Below, piece after piece: positions 44,394-52,844 of a stretch of DNA of 64,000 nt. Within the stretch, counting starts at the first letter, position 1, and each line of letters begins with the position of its first letter. The stretch covers positions 355,734 through 419,733 of the forward strand of contig NZ_FNII01000001.1 of NCBI RefSeq assembly GCF_900103865.1. Direction: 5' to 3'. The DNA comes from Vreelandella arcis (GTDB lineage Bacteria > Pseudomonadota > Gammaproteobacteria > Pseudomonadales > Halomonadaceae). The notes beneath the pieces were generated by a model that was not told where the DNA came from, searched no databases, and worked only from the letters and a program-made list of their open reading frames with translations. Position numbers and translations under genes: made by a program.

Positions 44394-44512
44394 TCAAACA
44401 TTAAGCTCAGCATCTGCGGTTGTTAGCGCCCCTAAATACTCTCCTAGGAACACTTGTGCTGGCATCCGATACCCCAAGCGTTTTCTGGGAAGATCACTAA
44501 TGACCTTTAGCT
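44394..44512 (-). mobile_element. IS30-family transposase relic
   Basis: The minus strand encodes LPRKRLGYRMPAQVFLGEYL followed by GALTTADAELNV and a stop at 44394-44396, the conserved end of IS30 transposases. About 38 codons survive; an upstream in-frame stop shows that the rest is lost. It marks the left edge of the molybdoenzyme/TRAP cassette. Confidence 0.75.
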
Positions 44513-44584
44513 GTTATCTGACACAAGATGTGACACAGCCTTATCAGCTTCCTCTCATCCACTCAGCAAGTTATTGGTTTGCCC
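44513..44584 (+). repeat. 72-base diverged repeat, copy B
   Basis: Pairs without gaps with 33807-33878 at about 70% identity by hand count. It directly abuts the IS30 relic. The following stretch to 44739 holds no gene that I can support. Confidence 0.45.
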
Positions 44585-44739
44585 ATGGGCTCATAGAATA
44601 AGCGCAGTACTCTGGATCACAAGAAGACCGATTTTTTGCGACCCGTACCGCTCGTGTGGTTCCTATTAAATATCAATGAACTAATCCACCAATATTTCCC
44701 GAAAGAGACAGCCTTCCGAAACGTGTCCGAGGGCGGATA

Positions 44740-47661
44740 TCACGATTTCCGCGCGGCTTGGACTCGGCAGCGGTGTAGCTTCAGATTGCTCTGATGTGAG
44801 ACCGGATCTAGGGTTCCTTCTGTGAGAGTGTTGACCGACCCCCAAGGATGGAAGGGTTGTTGCGTGTCCCAGCCAATAGGGATGAAGACGACGTCCGGGT
44901 GGATGCCTGAGGTCACCCAAGCCCTGGCTTCGAGACGTCCCCGGGGAGACTCGACAATCAACAACTCACCGTCCCGAATGCCCTGTGGGGCAGCCTTGTC
45001 GGGATGGATCTGACAATAAAGATCCGGCCACATTTCCTGGGCCTGCCAGAAGTAGTGCGTCCAGGAATGGAAGTGCGACGCGGTGGGCCGACCGGTCACC
45101 AGTTGGGTATCCCACTTCGCCTCATCATCTCCTATCGAGTCACGCAGCGAGACGGAATCCGTAAGAGTCGGCCGGTGAAAGAACGGTGATACCTCGGTGG
45201 CGCAGTCACCGGGAACGACCCTTGGTTGTCCCGAATATGCTTCCGCCTCCGTGTAGAAATGCGGCAGGGATGACAGGCCAAGCGAACGGAACTTGGCCTC
45301 GATGGTCGCGTTCCAGAATTCCAGTTGTCCGCTGGGAGTGGGGAAGCGCTTGCCCGGATCGCAGCCGAAAGCGGTAGTGCCTTCTAGATAGAGGGTATCC
45401 GGTTCAGCGGCCGTCTCATCGGAAACGGGGATGCGTACCCAGCGATAGGGTGTTGAGGTCAGGCGCTTCATGGTCACGCCCTTCAGGGAAGGAGTGGCTT
45501 GACGCAACACTTCGTCCCAGAACACTGCAGGGTCCTTGTAGCGGTCTTGGAGCACTGACTGGTAGCCCAGGCGCTTGCCTAGCTCGATCCAGAACCAATG
45601 ATCCGAGCGGGCCTCCCCGGGCGGGTCAATTATGCGATCGTTCCAGACGATGCGCCGGTCTTCCGCCAGGCGGCTGATGCCCCCTTTTTCGACGCCGGTG
45701 GCAGCGGGCAGGACATAGTCTGCTAGCGCCGAGGTCTCGTTGAAGAAGAGATCCATGTGCACCAGCAAATCCAGGGAGCGGAAGGCCTCCTGAACTCGCT
45801 GCTGGTCCGGCCAGTGAGCGGCAGGGTTATTGCCGGTGATAAGACCACGAATGGCATAAGGGGTATCCTCCAACATGCCCTGAAGCCATTGGCGGGGACT
45901 ATTGCCCAGCGCTGGGCGATCAATCGGAGACCTGTGATCGTCCGGGACCTGTACGCGTCCCCAATCGGGTTCGGAGGCCACGTTGAAATATCCGCCCCCT
46001 CGGCGTCCCCAGTTGCCGGTGATCGCGGCCAGGAACATTAGAGTCCGGTTGGCCTGCGTCCCGTTGCTGTGCTGGTTGATGCCGCGGCTGGCAAATATCA
46101 TGCAACCATCGGCATGGGCGATGTCTCGCGCAAGCTGGCGCATGAGTTCGGCGCTGAGGCCGGTGAGATCACTGGCCCAGTCGATGGTGTAGCCCTGCTC
46201 CTGAATGAAATCTCGCCACACTTCCCAGCCCTGTACCCATTGCTCGCAGAACGAGGAATCATGCCAACCTTGGTAGAATATCTCGTGAATCAGCCCCAGG
46301 GCCAGGGCCATGTCGGTGCCAGGACGGATGGCCAGCCAGCGGTCGGCTTTGCTGCCGGTGGCGGTCAATCTAGGGTCAATGACCACCATCCTGGCACCGC
46401 GGCGTAAGCGCCAGTCATTAACCATGCCGAAATTCACTGGTCTGGTCTCGGCCTGGTTGTCACCGAAATACACATGCAGTTCTGCGCTGCCGATATCCTC
46501 CTGGGTATAGATATTGGGCTGGCAGGTGGAGCCCAGGGTCAGCTCCATGGCGACGACTTTGCTTGCATCGCAAAATGGCTCGGTGGTCAGGAAATTCGGT
46601 GTTCCCCACATCTGGGCGAACATGGGGACGAAGCCCATGATATTGAGCACCCCGGTTCGGGTACCCATGTGGATAGCCAAGGCCTCGCTGCCGTCACGTT
46701 CGCGGATGGCCTTGAGGCGAGCAGCGATGTCGTCCAGGGCATCATCCCAACTGACTCGCTCGAATGTCTCGCTGCCTGGGGGGCCGCAGCGCTTGAGTGG
46801 GTGGGTCAGGCGGCTCGGATTCCGATAAAGCTGCAGCATCATCTGTGACTTCGCGCAGATGCGCCCTTGGAAAACCGGATCCTCGTCGTTGCCGAGGATT
46901 TGTACCACCTCGCCATCCTTGATGCCGAATTTCAACGTGCAGCCGTTGAAGCAGATGTTGCATCCACCCGGCTTGACCTCGTCAGGCTGCTGATCGTCCA
47001 CCTTACGATAAGGAATCTGCACCCACTTCGAGGTGGTGGATGCCCCCGAAAGAGGCGACCCCTGAACAGTCGGCGGGTGCTTGGCGGCTAGGGGATCCTT
47101 CGATGGCGTGCTTTCAGGACCTCGGGCGCGATCCAGATAGAGAGTGGCCGGGCCCTGAAGGAAGTGATCATGATCGCGGACCGGCTTGTCGGCCTCATGG
47201 GCCAAGTTCAGCAGATCCTCGCGCTTACCGAAGGTAATGGCTCGGGTTGGGCAGACACTGGCACATGCCGGCATCTCACCACGGGCGCGACGCGGCGCGC
47301 AGAGGTCGCATTTCACCGCGTGATTGTCCACCGGGTCATAGCCCATGGCGCCGTAGGGGCAGGCCAGTACGCATTCGCCGCAGCCGGTGCATAGCGACTC
47401 GTCGACACTCACCACGCCGGTGTCAGGATCCTTGCTCAGGGCTTTGGGGACCACAGGACAGGCTCTAAGGCAGGCTGGGCGCTCGCACTGCTGGCAAGTC
47501 ACGGTCAGGAAGTCTAGCTCGGGTAGTGATGGGTCGCCTAGCCACATTACCTTGTTGTGATACTCGTCAGGGCCGAGGCCGTTGACCTGCTTACAAGCTG
47601 CCTCGCAGCTCTTGCAGCCGGTGCAGCGCTCCAGGTCAATACTTAGGCAGATCTGGCTCAT
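44740..47661 (-). CDS. Ferredoxin-molybdopterin oxidoreductase fusion
   Basis: Encodes 973 residues from the ATG at 47661, which overlaps the stop of the cytochrome b gene (ATGA). Residues 1-190 form a DmsB-like electron-transfer module with four Cys groups (CTGCKSCEAAC, CQQCERPACLRAC, CTGCGECVLAC, and a CDLC...C group), enough for four 4Fe-4S clusters. Residues about 240-973 are a DMSO-reductase-family catalytic subunit with its own cluster motif CNICFNGC...GRIC and a candidate Mo-ligand Cys in TEPFCDAS. There is no Tat or Sec signal, so the active site should face the cytoplasm, as in SoeABC-type sulfite dehydrogenases. Normally the two modules are separate proteins. The substrate is unknown; sulfite or another sulfur compound is a guess from the neighbourhood. 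Confidence 0.85.
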   Translation of the reverse strand: MSQICLSIDLERCTGCKSCEAACKQVNGLGPDEYHNKVMWLGDPSLPELDFLTVTCQQCERPACLRACPVVPKALSKDPDTGVVSVDESLCTGCGECVLACPYGAMGYDPVDNHAVKCDLCAPRRARGEMPACASVCPTRAITFGKREDLLNLAHEADKPVRDHDHFLQGPATLYLDRARGPESTPSKDPLAAKHPPTVQGSPLSGASTTSKWVQIPYRKVDDQQPDEVKPGGCNICFNGCTLKFGIKDGEVVQILGNDEDPVFQGRICAKSQMMLQLYRNPSRLTHPLKRCGPPGSETFERVSWDDALDDIAARLKAIRERDGSEALAIHMGTRTGVLNIMGFVPMFAQMWGTPNFLTTEPFCDASKVVAMELTLGSTCQPNIYTQEDIGSAELHVYFGDNQAETRPVNFGMVNDWRLRRGARMVVIDPRLTATGSKADRWLAIRPGTDMALALGLIHEIFYQGWHDSSFCEQWVQGWEVWRDFIQEQGYTIDWASDLTGLSAELMRQLARDIAHADGCMIFASRGINQHSNGTQANRTLMFLAAITGNWGRRGGGYFNVASEPDWGRVQVPDDHRSPIDRPALGNSPRQWLQGMLEDTPYAIRGLITGNNPAAHWPDQQRVQEAFRSLDLLVHMDLFFNETSALADYVLPAATGVEKGGISRLAEDRRIVWNDRIIDPPGEARSDHWFWIELGKRLGYQSVLQDRYKDPAVFWDEVLRQATPSLKGVTMKRLTSTPYRWVRIPVSDETAAEPDTLYLEGTTAFGCDPGKRFPTPSGQLEFWNATIEAKFRSLGLSSLPHFYTEAEAYSGQPRVVPGDCATEVSPFFHRPTLTDSVSLRDSIGDDEAKWDTQLVTGRPTASHFHSWTHYFWQAQEMWPDLYCQIHPDKAAPQGIRDGELLIVESPRGRLEARAWVTSGIHPDVVFIPIGWDTQQPFHPWGSVNTLTEGTLDPVSHQSNLKLHRCRVQAARKS

Positions 47662-48476
47662 GTCTCTCCTCCCCATGTGGCCAGGTGCCACCAATAGATA
47701 GTGTCGTCGCCGGCCACGTAACCGGCTAAGAAGGTCACGGCTACCACGTGAATGATGATGCCTGTCAGGAACAGCAGGGCCGCGAAGATATGCAGGCGAC
47801 GCCACATCGACAGGGGACGACCGGCGCGACGTCGCGCTCCCACCAGGTGAGACTCCCTGGACATCAGGCGCGCATAGCGAAGCGTCAGCAGCGGATAGTT
47901 CATGGCATGTCGTAGGTTGGGAGAGAACAAGGCTTCGCTTGCCTGTGGTTCGAGACGCGTCAATAGAAGGGTCTTGGACGCGATCACCTCGGCCAGCTCA
48001 CGTCGTGTCGCGTGCGTGACGGTGAAGCTGGATTCCCTCGAGCCGAACTGCCGGGAAAACTGCTGGGAGAGGAAGACCCGAGCCACGATACCTTGAAAGA
48101 TCAGAAACAACAGGAGCAGATAGAGAATGCCAGGCGTGCTGAAAAGGCGTCCTGCGGCGACATGCAGGCTGATGAAGACGAAGCCGGCCATGCTGGCCAG
48201 GACGTGGGCGGCGAACCAGCGAGGGGGGCTGACCGAAAACGAGCTGCGTTTAGCAAGACTGAACAGCAGGGGCGTCATGAGCAGCAGCCCACCGGCCATG
48301 GCCGACAGCTGAAGCCATGGCGCCCCGGGTCGGCCACCAAGAGCCCCGGAGAACTGCAGGATCAGTGTGATGACTAGGACGATGCTAATGCCGGCGAGTC
48401 CGAGGAGGAGTCGCCGATGACCGATCCTTGGCGGTGTGGCGAGCCGACCTTTATGATGTTGTATTGGCGGGGACAT
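47658..48476 (-). CDS. Membrane cytochrome b-like anchor subunit
   Basis: Encodes 272 residues with about five membrane helices (about 22-42, 52-72, 86-106, 117-137 and 225-247). His residues lie on two helices with heme-like spacing: AAHVLASMAGFVFISLH and RRLHIFAALLFLTGIIIHV, which together could hold two b hemes, as in NarI-type or cytochrome b561-like quinone-linked anchors. Its stop overlaps the molybdoenzyme start, so it is very likely the quinone-reactive partner. It is not the NrfD-type anchor found in SoeC or PsrC. Starts 125 bases after the TRAP dctM gene. Confidence 0.75.
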   Translation of the reverse strand: MSPPIQHHKGRLATPPRIGHRRLLLGLAGISIVLVITLILQFSGALGGRPGAPWLQLSAMAGGLLLMTPLLFSLAKRSSFSVSPPRWFAAHVLASMAGFVFISLHVAAGRLFSTPGILYLLLLFLIFQGIVARVFLSQQFSRQFGSRESSFTVTHATRRELAEVIASKTLLLTRLEPQASEALFSPNLRHAMNYPLLTLRYARLMSRESHLVGARRRAGRPLSMWRRLHIFAALLFLTGIIIHVVAVTFLAGYVAGDDTIYWWHLATWGGET

Positions 48477-48600
48477 ATCCTCAAGGCTCCACTCGGCTTG
48501 TCTGGTGTGATGTCACGGGGGAAGGGTCGGGGTCTCGACCTTTTCGGTCACTACCATTGCTCGTTGAGCCCCAGACCGATGGCATCATCATGAACTTGTG

Positions 48601-49908
48601 TCAGTCGAAGAGTTCCGGCAGCCAGGTAGCAATCTCGGGGAACAGGAAAACGAGGCCGAGGCCGAGCAGCTGCAGCATCACAAATGGGCCAACCGAGCCG
48701 TAGACATCACTCCAGCCCACATCTTTAGGCAAGATACTTTTGATCCAGAACAGCACGAAGCCGAAAGGTGGCGTGAGATAGGCAATCTGAATATTTACAA
48801 TGAAGAGTACGCCAAACCAAATTTTGTCGACGTTCAATGCTTCAATGATCGGCAGGAAAAGTGGTGTGCACAGCATGATGATTGCCCAGTCATCCATGAC
48901 CATCCCGAGCATGAGAATAATTAGCATCATTAATAACAGTATGCCAGTGGTTCCACCTGGCATAGCGAGAACCATTTCAGTGATTAAGTCCTGACTTCCT
49001 AATGTATTGAAGATATTAAGGAAGATGCTGGCACCGATTAAAATCCAGAGCCCCATGCCTGTCAGCTTAACCGTGGTGCTCAACGAGTCCTTGAACACTT
49101 TTAGGGTCAGGCGACCGTTAGCCATGTTGATCAATAAGGCGCTTGTGGCACCGAAGGCAGCGGCTTCTGATGGCGTCGCGATACCACCCCAGATAGCACC
49201 CAATACGATAAATATCAGCAGGATGAAGGGCCAAATTCCCAGCAGAGACCGCATTTTCTCACTGCGGGAAAACTTCTGGTCAGCAGGCAGTGCCGGCCCC
49301 ATTACCGGCTGATATTTGCAGCGTAGCCAAATGTAGATCGTATAGAAGGTGGCCAGCATCAGGCCCGGGAGGAGACCGGCCAAGAACAGTTTTCCAATGG
49401 ATGCATTCGCCAGTAGGCCATAGAAGATGAAGGGCACGCTGGGCGGAATGAGAGCTCCCAGTGCGCCGCCTGCACCAATGGCACCAATCGCGATCTGGCG
49501 ATTGTATCCGTACTTCATCATCGACGGATAGGCGATCTGCCCCATGGTGATGGTCGCCGGTGGGGTGATGCCGGTGACCGCAGCAAAGATTGTGCTGACC
49601 TGTACAGTGCCAATGGCTAGGCCGCCAGGGATATGACCGATCAGCTTATAGACGGCTTCATAGGCAGCGTCCGCAATTCCCGAATAGCGTATCAGGCTCC
49701 CCATGAATAGAAAGAGAGGTACCGTTACCAATATTGAATTCCAGGGAGTGGAATAAAAAGCACTGGGAACGGCCAATAAGGCGCGCGGTTCTACCATTGC
49801 AGCGAACACAACAGCAGTGCCGCCTAGTGCAAAAGTAACTGGTAACCCCAGGAACAAAGCTCCAAAGAGGCACACAAAGTATAGAAGCGTTATGAGTTCA
49901 ATGCTCAT
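48601..49908 (-). CDS. TRAP transporter large permease (DctM-like)
   Basis: Encodes 435 residues with about 12 membrane helices, the standard DctM size. Typical family stretches: LPVTFALGGTA near the start, GGLAIGTVQVSTIFAAVTGITPPATITMG (helical hairpin region), GAGGALGALIPPSVPFIFYG, and GVLFIVNIQIAYLTPPFGFVLF near the end. It moves an organic acid or similar anion with Na+. It is the third TRAP gene in the order Q, P, M on the minus strand. The 266-base gap after dctP carries two hairpins, so expression from the same transcript may be lower. Confidence 0.88.
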   Translation of the reverse strand: MSIELITLLYFVCLFGALFLGLPVTFALGGTAVVFAAMVEPRALLAVPSAFYSTPWNSILVTVPLFLFMGSLIRYSGIADAAYEAVYKLIGHIPGGLAIGTVQVSTIFAAVTGITPPATITMGQIAYPSMMKYGYNRQIAIGAIGAGGALGALIPPSVPFIFYGLLANASIGKLFLAGLLPGLMLATFYTIYIWLRCKYQPVMGPALPADQKFSRSEKMRSLLGIWPFILLIFIVLGAIWGGIATPSEAAAFGATSALLINMANGRLTLKVFKDSLSTTVKLTGMGLWILIGASIFLNIFNTLGSQDLITEMVLAMPGGTTGILLLMMLIILMLGMVMDDWAIIMLCTPLFLPIIEALNVDKIWFGVLFIVNIQIAYLTPPFGFVLFWIKSILPKDVGWSDVYGSVGPFVMLQLLGLGLVFLFPEIATWLPELFD

Positions 49909-50082
49909 GAGGTAACCTTATTCTTGAAGATTGTCGGGCTGCCTTGTCAAAAGCAAACTAGTCCCACTAGCTGGCCTCCAATCAGGATTGTCAGTTGTAA
50001 AGCAACTATTTTCCTTAAAGTATGCCGAGAGAGGTGGAATATGTTCTTTGTCTAAGTTTTCGGTATTTTTGGTTTGCCGTAA

Positions 50083-50131
50083 GGTCTTATCGGTAAGACC
50101 CCGATCTTTAAGCTTTAGCAAAAAGATCGGG
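50083..50131 (-). terminator. Two tandem hairpins between dctP and dctM
   Basis: GGTCTTA/TAAGACC (50083-50089, 50094-50100) and CCCGATCTTT/AAAGATCGGG (about 50100-50131). They lie just after the binding-protein gene in the direction of transcription and could stabilise its mRNA or reduce read-through into the permease gene. Confidence 0.5.
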
Positions 50132-50175
50132 AGCAAAGTTTAGTTTTTGGTAGGCCTACTTGGCCTTTTAGTAGA

Positions 50176-51231
50176 TCAGTAGTATTCTTTATCCTTCATG
50201 AATTCTTTGAAAATCTCAACGCCTTTGGCGTTGCGTTCGGAAGTTTCTGCCACTTTAGGCCATACTTCTTTGATGGAGAACTCACGCATCCTCTCGACCT
50301 CTTCCTCTGAGAAGGTAATGACTTCGCCGCCTTCATCCTTTAGGGCCTGAAGCGCGATATCAACCTGATCGGCATGCAATTGGCTTGTCTCGAAGTAGGT
50401 CTCCTTGAAAACGCCTTCGATTTGTTCACGTTGCCAGTCGTTCAAGGCATTCCAGGCGTCGAGGTTGACAAAGGTTTCCTGATGTTGGGCAGGGTTCCAG
50501 CCCGGCTGGATAGCATAGTCAACGACTTCGTCGAACGACATGTCGTCGATACCACCGGTGTCCCAATAGGTGCCTTCAATCGTGCCGAGACGAATAGCCG
50601 TATAGATGTCGCCGGCCCCCATGGAGACTGCTGTTCCGCCAAGTGCTTCATGGAATAGTGCCTGAGGACCACCGGCACGCATTTTCTTGCCCGCTAAATC
50701 CTCGTACTTCTCTACTGGAAAATTGGTGAACATGGCGTTTGTTCCCTGGTCGGTCCAGCCAATCCAATGAAGATTACGCTCATGGGCAGCCTCTTGCACC
50801 AGATCACCTACTCGGTAATCGTCTCCCCACATGACCTCCCAGGCTTCTTCAGGGCTGTTGGCACCCATAGCCAAGCCGAATGCCAGCATGCCTTCGGGCA
50901 GGTCGCCACCATAGACGGAAGCCCAACCTGCATAACCGTCGGTCATGCCAGCGGCGGCTGCCATGAAGGCTTCGGAGCCGCTGGTCAGTGAGCCAGCCGG
51001 CATCAGCTTGATCTGGATCGTACCCTCGGTAGCCTCTTCCACTGCCTCGGCCCAGGGAATTAAACCGTTATCCCATCCGGCGTCCGAAGAATCGAAGGCG
51101 GGCTGGATAGTCCACGTAGTTACTTCATCCGGCGGACCATTTTCTTGAGCTTGGGCAGCAGAGCAAGTATAGGCAATTACCCCTGCACAGATTATGGCTT
51201 TAGTGAAAATGGTATGTTTTGTAGTTGTCAT
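50176..51231 (-). CDS. TRAP transporter solute-binding protein (DctP-like)
   Basis: Encodes 351 residues from the ATG at 51231 (AAAGGGAG upstream); an earlier ATG at 51291 would add a polar leader before the signal peptide. A Sec signal (KAIICAGVIAYTCSAAQA, cleavage after AQA near residue 28) exports it to the periplasm. The body has the family's ligand-site Arg in KKMRAGG and the strand AIRLGTIEGTYWDTGGI; in many members this part contacts a carboxylate. Aromatic residues (WGDDYRVGD, WIGWTDQG) suggest an organic acid with a sizeable group. Ligand unknown; transport serves the operon that ends with the molybdoenzyme. Confidence 0.85.
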   Translation of the reverse strand: MTTTKHTIFTKAIICAGVIAYTCSAAQAQENGPPDEVTTWTIQPAFDSSDAGWDNGLIPWAEAVEEATEGTIQIKLMPAGSLTSGSEAFMAAAAGMTDGYAGWASVYGGDLPEGMLAFGLAMGANSPEEAWEVMWGDDYRVGDLVQEAAHERNLHWIGWTDQGTNAMFTNFPVEKYEDLAGKKMRAGGPQALFHEALGGTAVSMGAGDIYTAIRLGTIEGTYWDTGGIDDMSFDEVVDYAIQPGWNPAQHQETFVNLDAWNALNDWQREQIEGVFKETYFETSQLHADQVDIALQALKDEGGEVITFSEEEVERMREFSIKEVWPKVAETSERNAKGVEIFKEFMKDKEYY

Positions 51232-51287
51232 GCAATCACTCCCTTTTCTATCTTTCTGCGGATATCGCGGCGTTATCGCCGTCGAAT

Positions 51288-51797
51288 TCATTGTTTTTTA
51301 GAGCCTTTGACCACTGTTTTAACGTCCCGCATGAATTGCTGAGTAACAATTAGAAGCACTACACATGCGGCAAGCGGTATTGCAGTTTTGACAGGGTATA
51401 TCGGTATAGGTATTGATGTGGGTGTTGTCTGATTAAATTTGATAGACATTAGGGCGGCATCGACTCCTTTCCAAATAAGCACACCAAGAAAGGCGAATGT
51501 TAGAGTCGATGTTATGATGTCACAAATAGCCTTTTTTCTCGCAGAAAATTTTTCATAGAAGAGGTCGAGTTTGATAAAAGATCCGTGTTTTAACGCATAA
51601 GCACCCCCCATGCAGGCGATAAGTACCATGGCAGCCTGTATGGAGGCGCCGATCCATTGGGATGCTGAGTTTAGGGCATACCTTAGGAAAACATCGGTGA
51701 CACCAAAAGTCATGCAGTAGAGGATCAAAATAGAGCCAATTAGGCCCATGATCTCGGCCATGACATTGATAATCTTATCGGCTATTTTGCAAATCAT
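51288..51797 (-). CDS. TRAP transporter small permease (DctQ-like)
   Basis: Encodes 169 residues with four membrane helices (about 12-35, 48-68, 90-112 and 135-155), standard for DctQ. The motif region YALNSASQWIGASIQAAMVLIACMGGAYALKHGSFIKLD is typical of the family. First gene of the TRAP-cytochrome-molybdoenzyme run on the minus strand; the promoter would lie in 51798-51900. No regulator is adjacent. Confidence 0.85.
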   Translation of the reverse strand: MICKIADKIINVMAEIMGLIGSILILYCMTFGVTDVFLRYALNSASQWIGASIQAAMVLIACMGGAYALKHGSFIKLDLFYEKFSARKKAICDIITSTLTFAFLGVLIWKGVDAALMSIKFNQTTPTSIPIPIYPVKTAIPLAACVVLLIVTQQFMRDVKTVVKGSKKQ

Positions 51798-52249
51798 TTT
51801 TTAGCTCCTTCATTCTTATATTTGATTGAGCCGTTACTCGGTCTTGCTGATTTTTCAGATTTACTGTAAGTCAAATCATAATGGCTTTCAGCGCACTGGT
51901 AGTTATATTTCAATTCTATGTAAGCTTCTTCGTAGCTTAGAGGTAGTGAGTTTGACAGGGATAGTGCCAGTCGCTGTTGATAAATGGTGCCAGGGCTCGG
52001 CGTTGCCTACGGGAAATGGCGATTTTCCCGGTCGCTCAAACGTGGCTTGGTATGGGCTTCACAAGTTGGTCTTGGGCTAGTCCAGCAGTCGACTGCGTCA
52101 CGCCAGGGGCATCGTAGTTATGGTCGGCATCAGTCGTTTGGGGGGCGGCTCGATGGGCACACGAGCGTCATCGGCGAACTGGAAGAGGGCTATCCTTGTA
52201 CCATCCGGCTGGCTGGATCCATCAATGTATGTCTAGTGGCGCCTGGGCG
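51798..52249. other. Non-coding stretch upstream of the TRAP unit
   Basis: About 450 bases between the dctQ start and an IS66 relic. The first 100 bases should hold the minus-strand promoter, though I cannot name its boxes. The part after about 51960 is GC-richer and looks like worn-out coding DNA in the plus direction, but I recognise nothing. Confidence 0.4.
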
Positions 52250-52544
52250 GTAAGCGTTCGGGCATCACCGCTGGCGCATGATCAGGCCGGTTTTGCCAGT
52301 TCCCCGGCAGGAGTTCGTGGAGCTGGTTGGCCTTCTGGGTCTGCATCCGCTCCAACACGTCCTTCAGGTAGGTGTAGGGCTCGTGGCCGTTCAGATTGGC
52401 GCTCTGGATCAGGCATGATGGTGGCGGCGCCGTCAGGGGCACGAAATCAGGCACGGAAGGTAGCTGGCCCTGTCACTTGGCCTTGAACGGTGGGGCGTAG
52501 CGACGACGGCGTCGGATCTCACCTTCGTTGCTTAGGGAAGTCAT
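52250..52544 (-). mobile_element. IS66-family relic with start of tnpA and end of tnpC
   Basis: The minus strand starts with 23 codons MTSLSNEGEIRRRRRYAPPF then a stop (52473-52544), like the N-terminus of IS66 TnpA. The frame ending at 52233-52235 encodes LIQSANLNGHEPYTYLKDVLERM, the end of TnpC. The middle of the element is deleted. GTAAGCG at 52250-52256 looks like an IS66 outer end. It is a close relative of the relic at 29680. Confidence 0.75.
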
Positions 52545-52682
52545 GAATAGGTACCCACTTATTAATAGATGGGCACCTAATGTCGCCGGCCAAGGCCTTC
52601 CGCAGAAGGTGTGGTCAGCGGCCGGCTAGCCCGGGCAGCGTAGAATGTGGAAGGCAGAATATGACGTACAGGACGTATCCCA

Positions 52683-52844
52683 ATGATCGGCGAGGATGAG
52701 ATCGCGAGTCGAAGCAGGTGCTATGACTGCGACATGATCGTGATGGCGGCCAACAAGCGCAGCTTCACGGCCACTTACGCGGGCAAGATTACCAAGGGCG
52801 TGATCAAGCGGGCCAGGGTGCCGGTGCCGACCGTCCCGTTGCTA
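52683..52844 (+). pseudogene. C-terminal fragment of a universal stress protein gene
   Basis: The frame encodes CDMIVMAANKRSFTATYAGK, then GVIKRARVPVPTVPLL, matching the last 50 residues of UspA-family proteins (the ATP-binding GxxG-like region and the final strand VPVxxVP). The first two thirds of the protein are absent. The frame runs on into the end of the IclR gene, so the original stop is lost. Confidence 0.6.

Noticed and set aside
51984..52253. An 89-codon plus-strand frame before the IS66 relic
   Set aside because: No start site, no recognised family, and it runs into the IS66 end; it is probably worn-out DNA.
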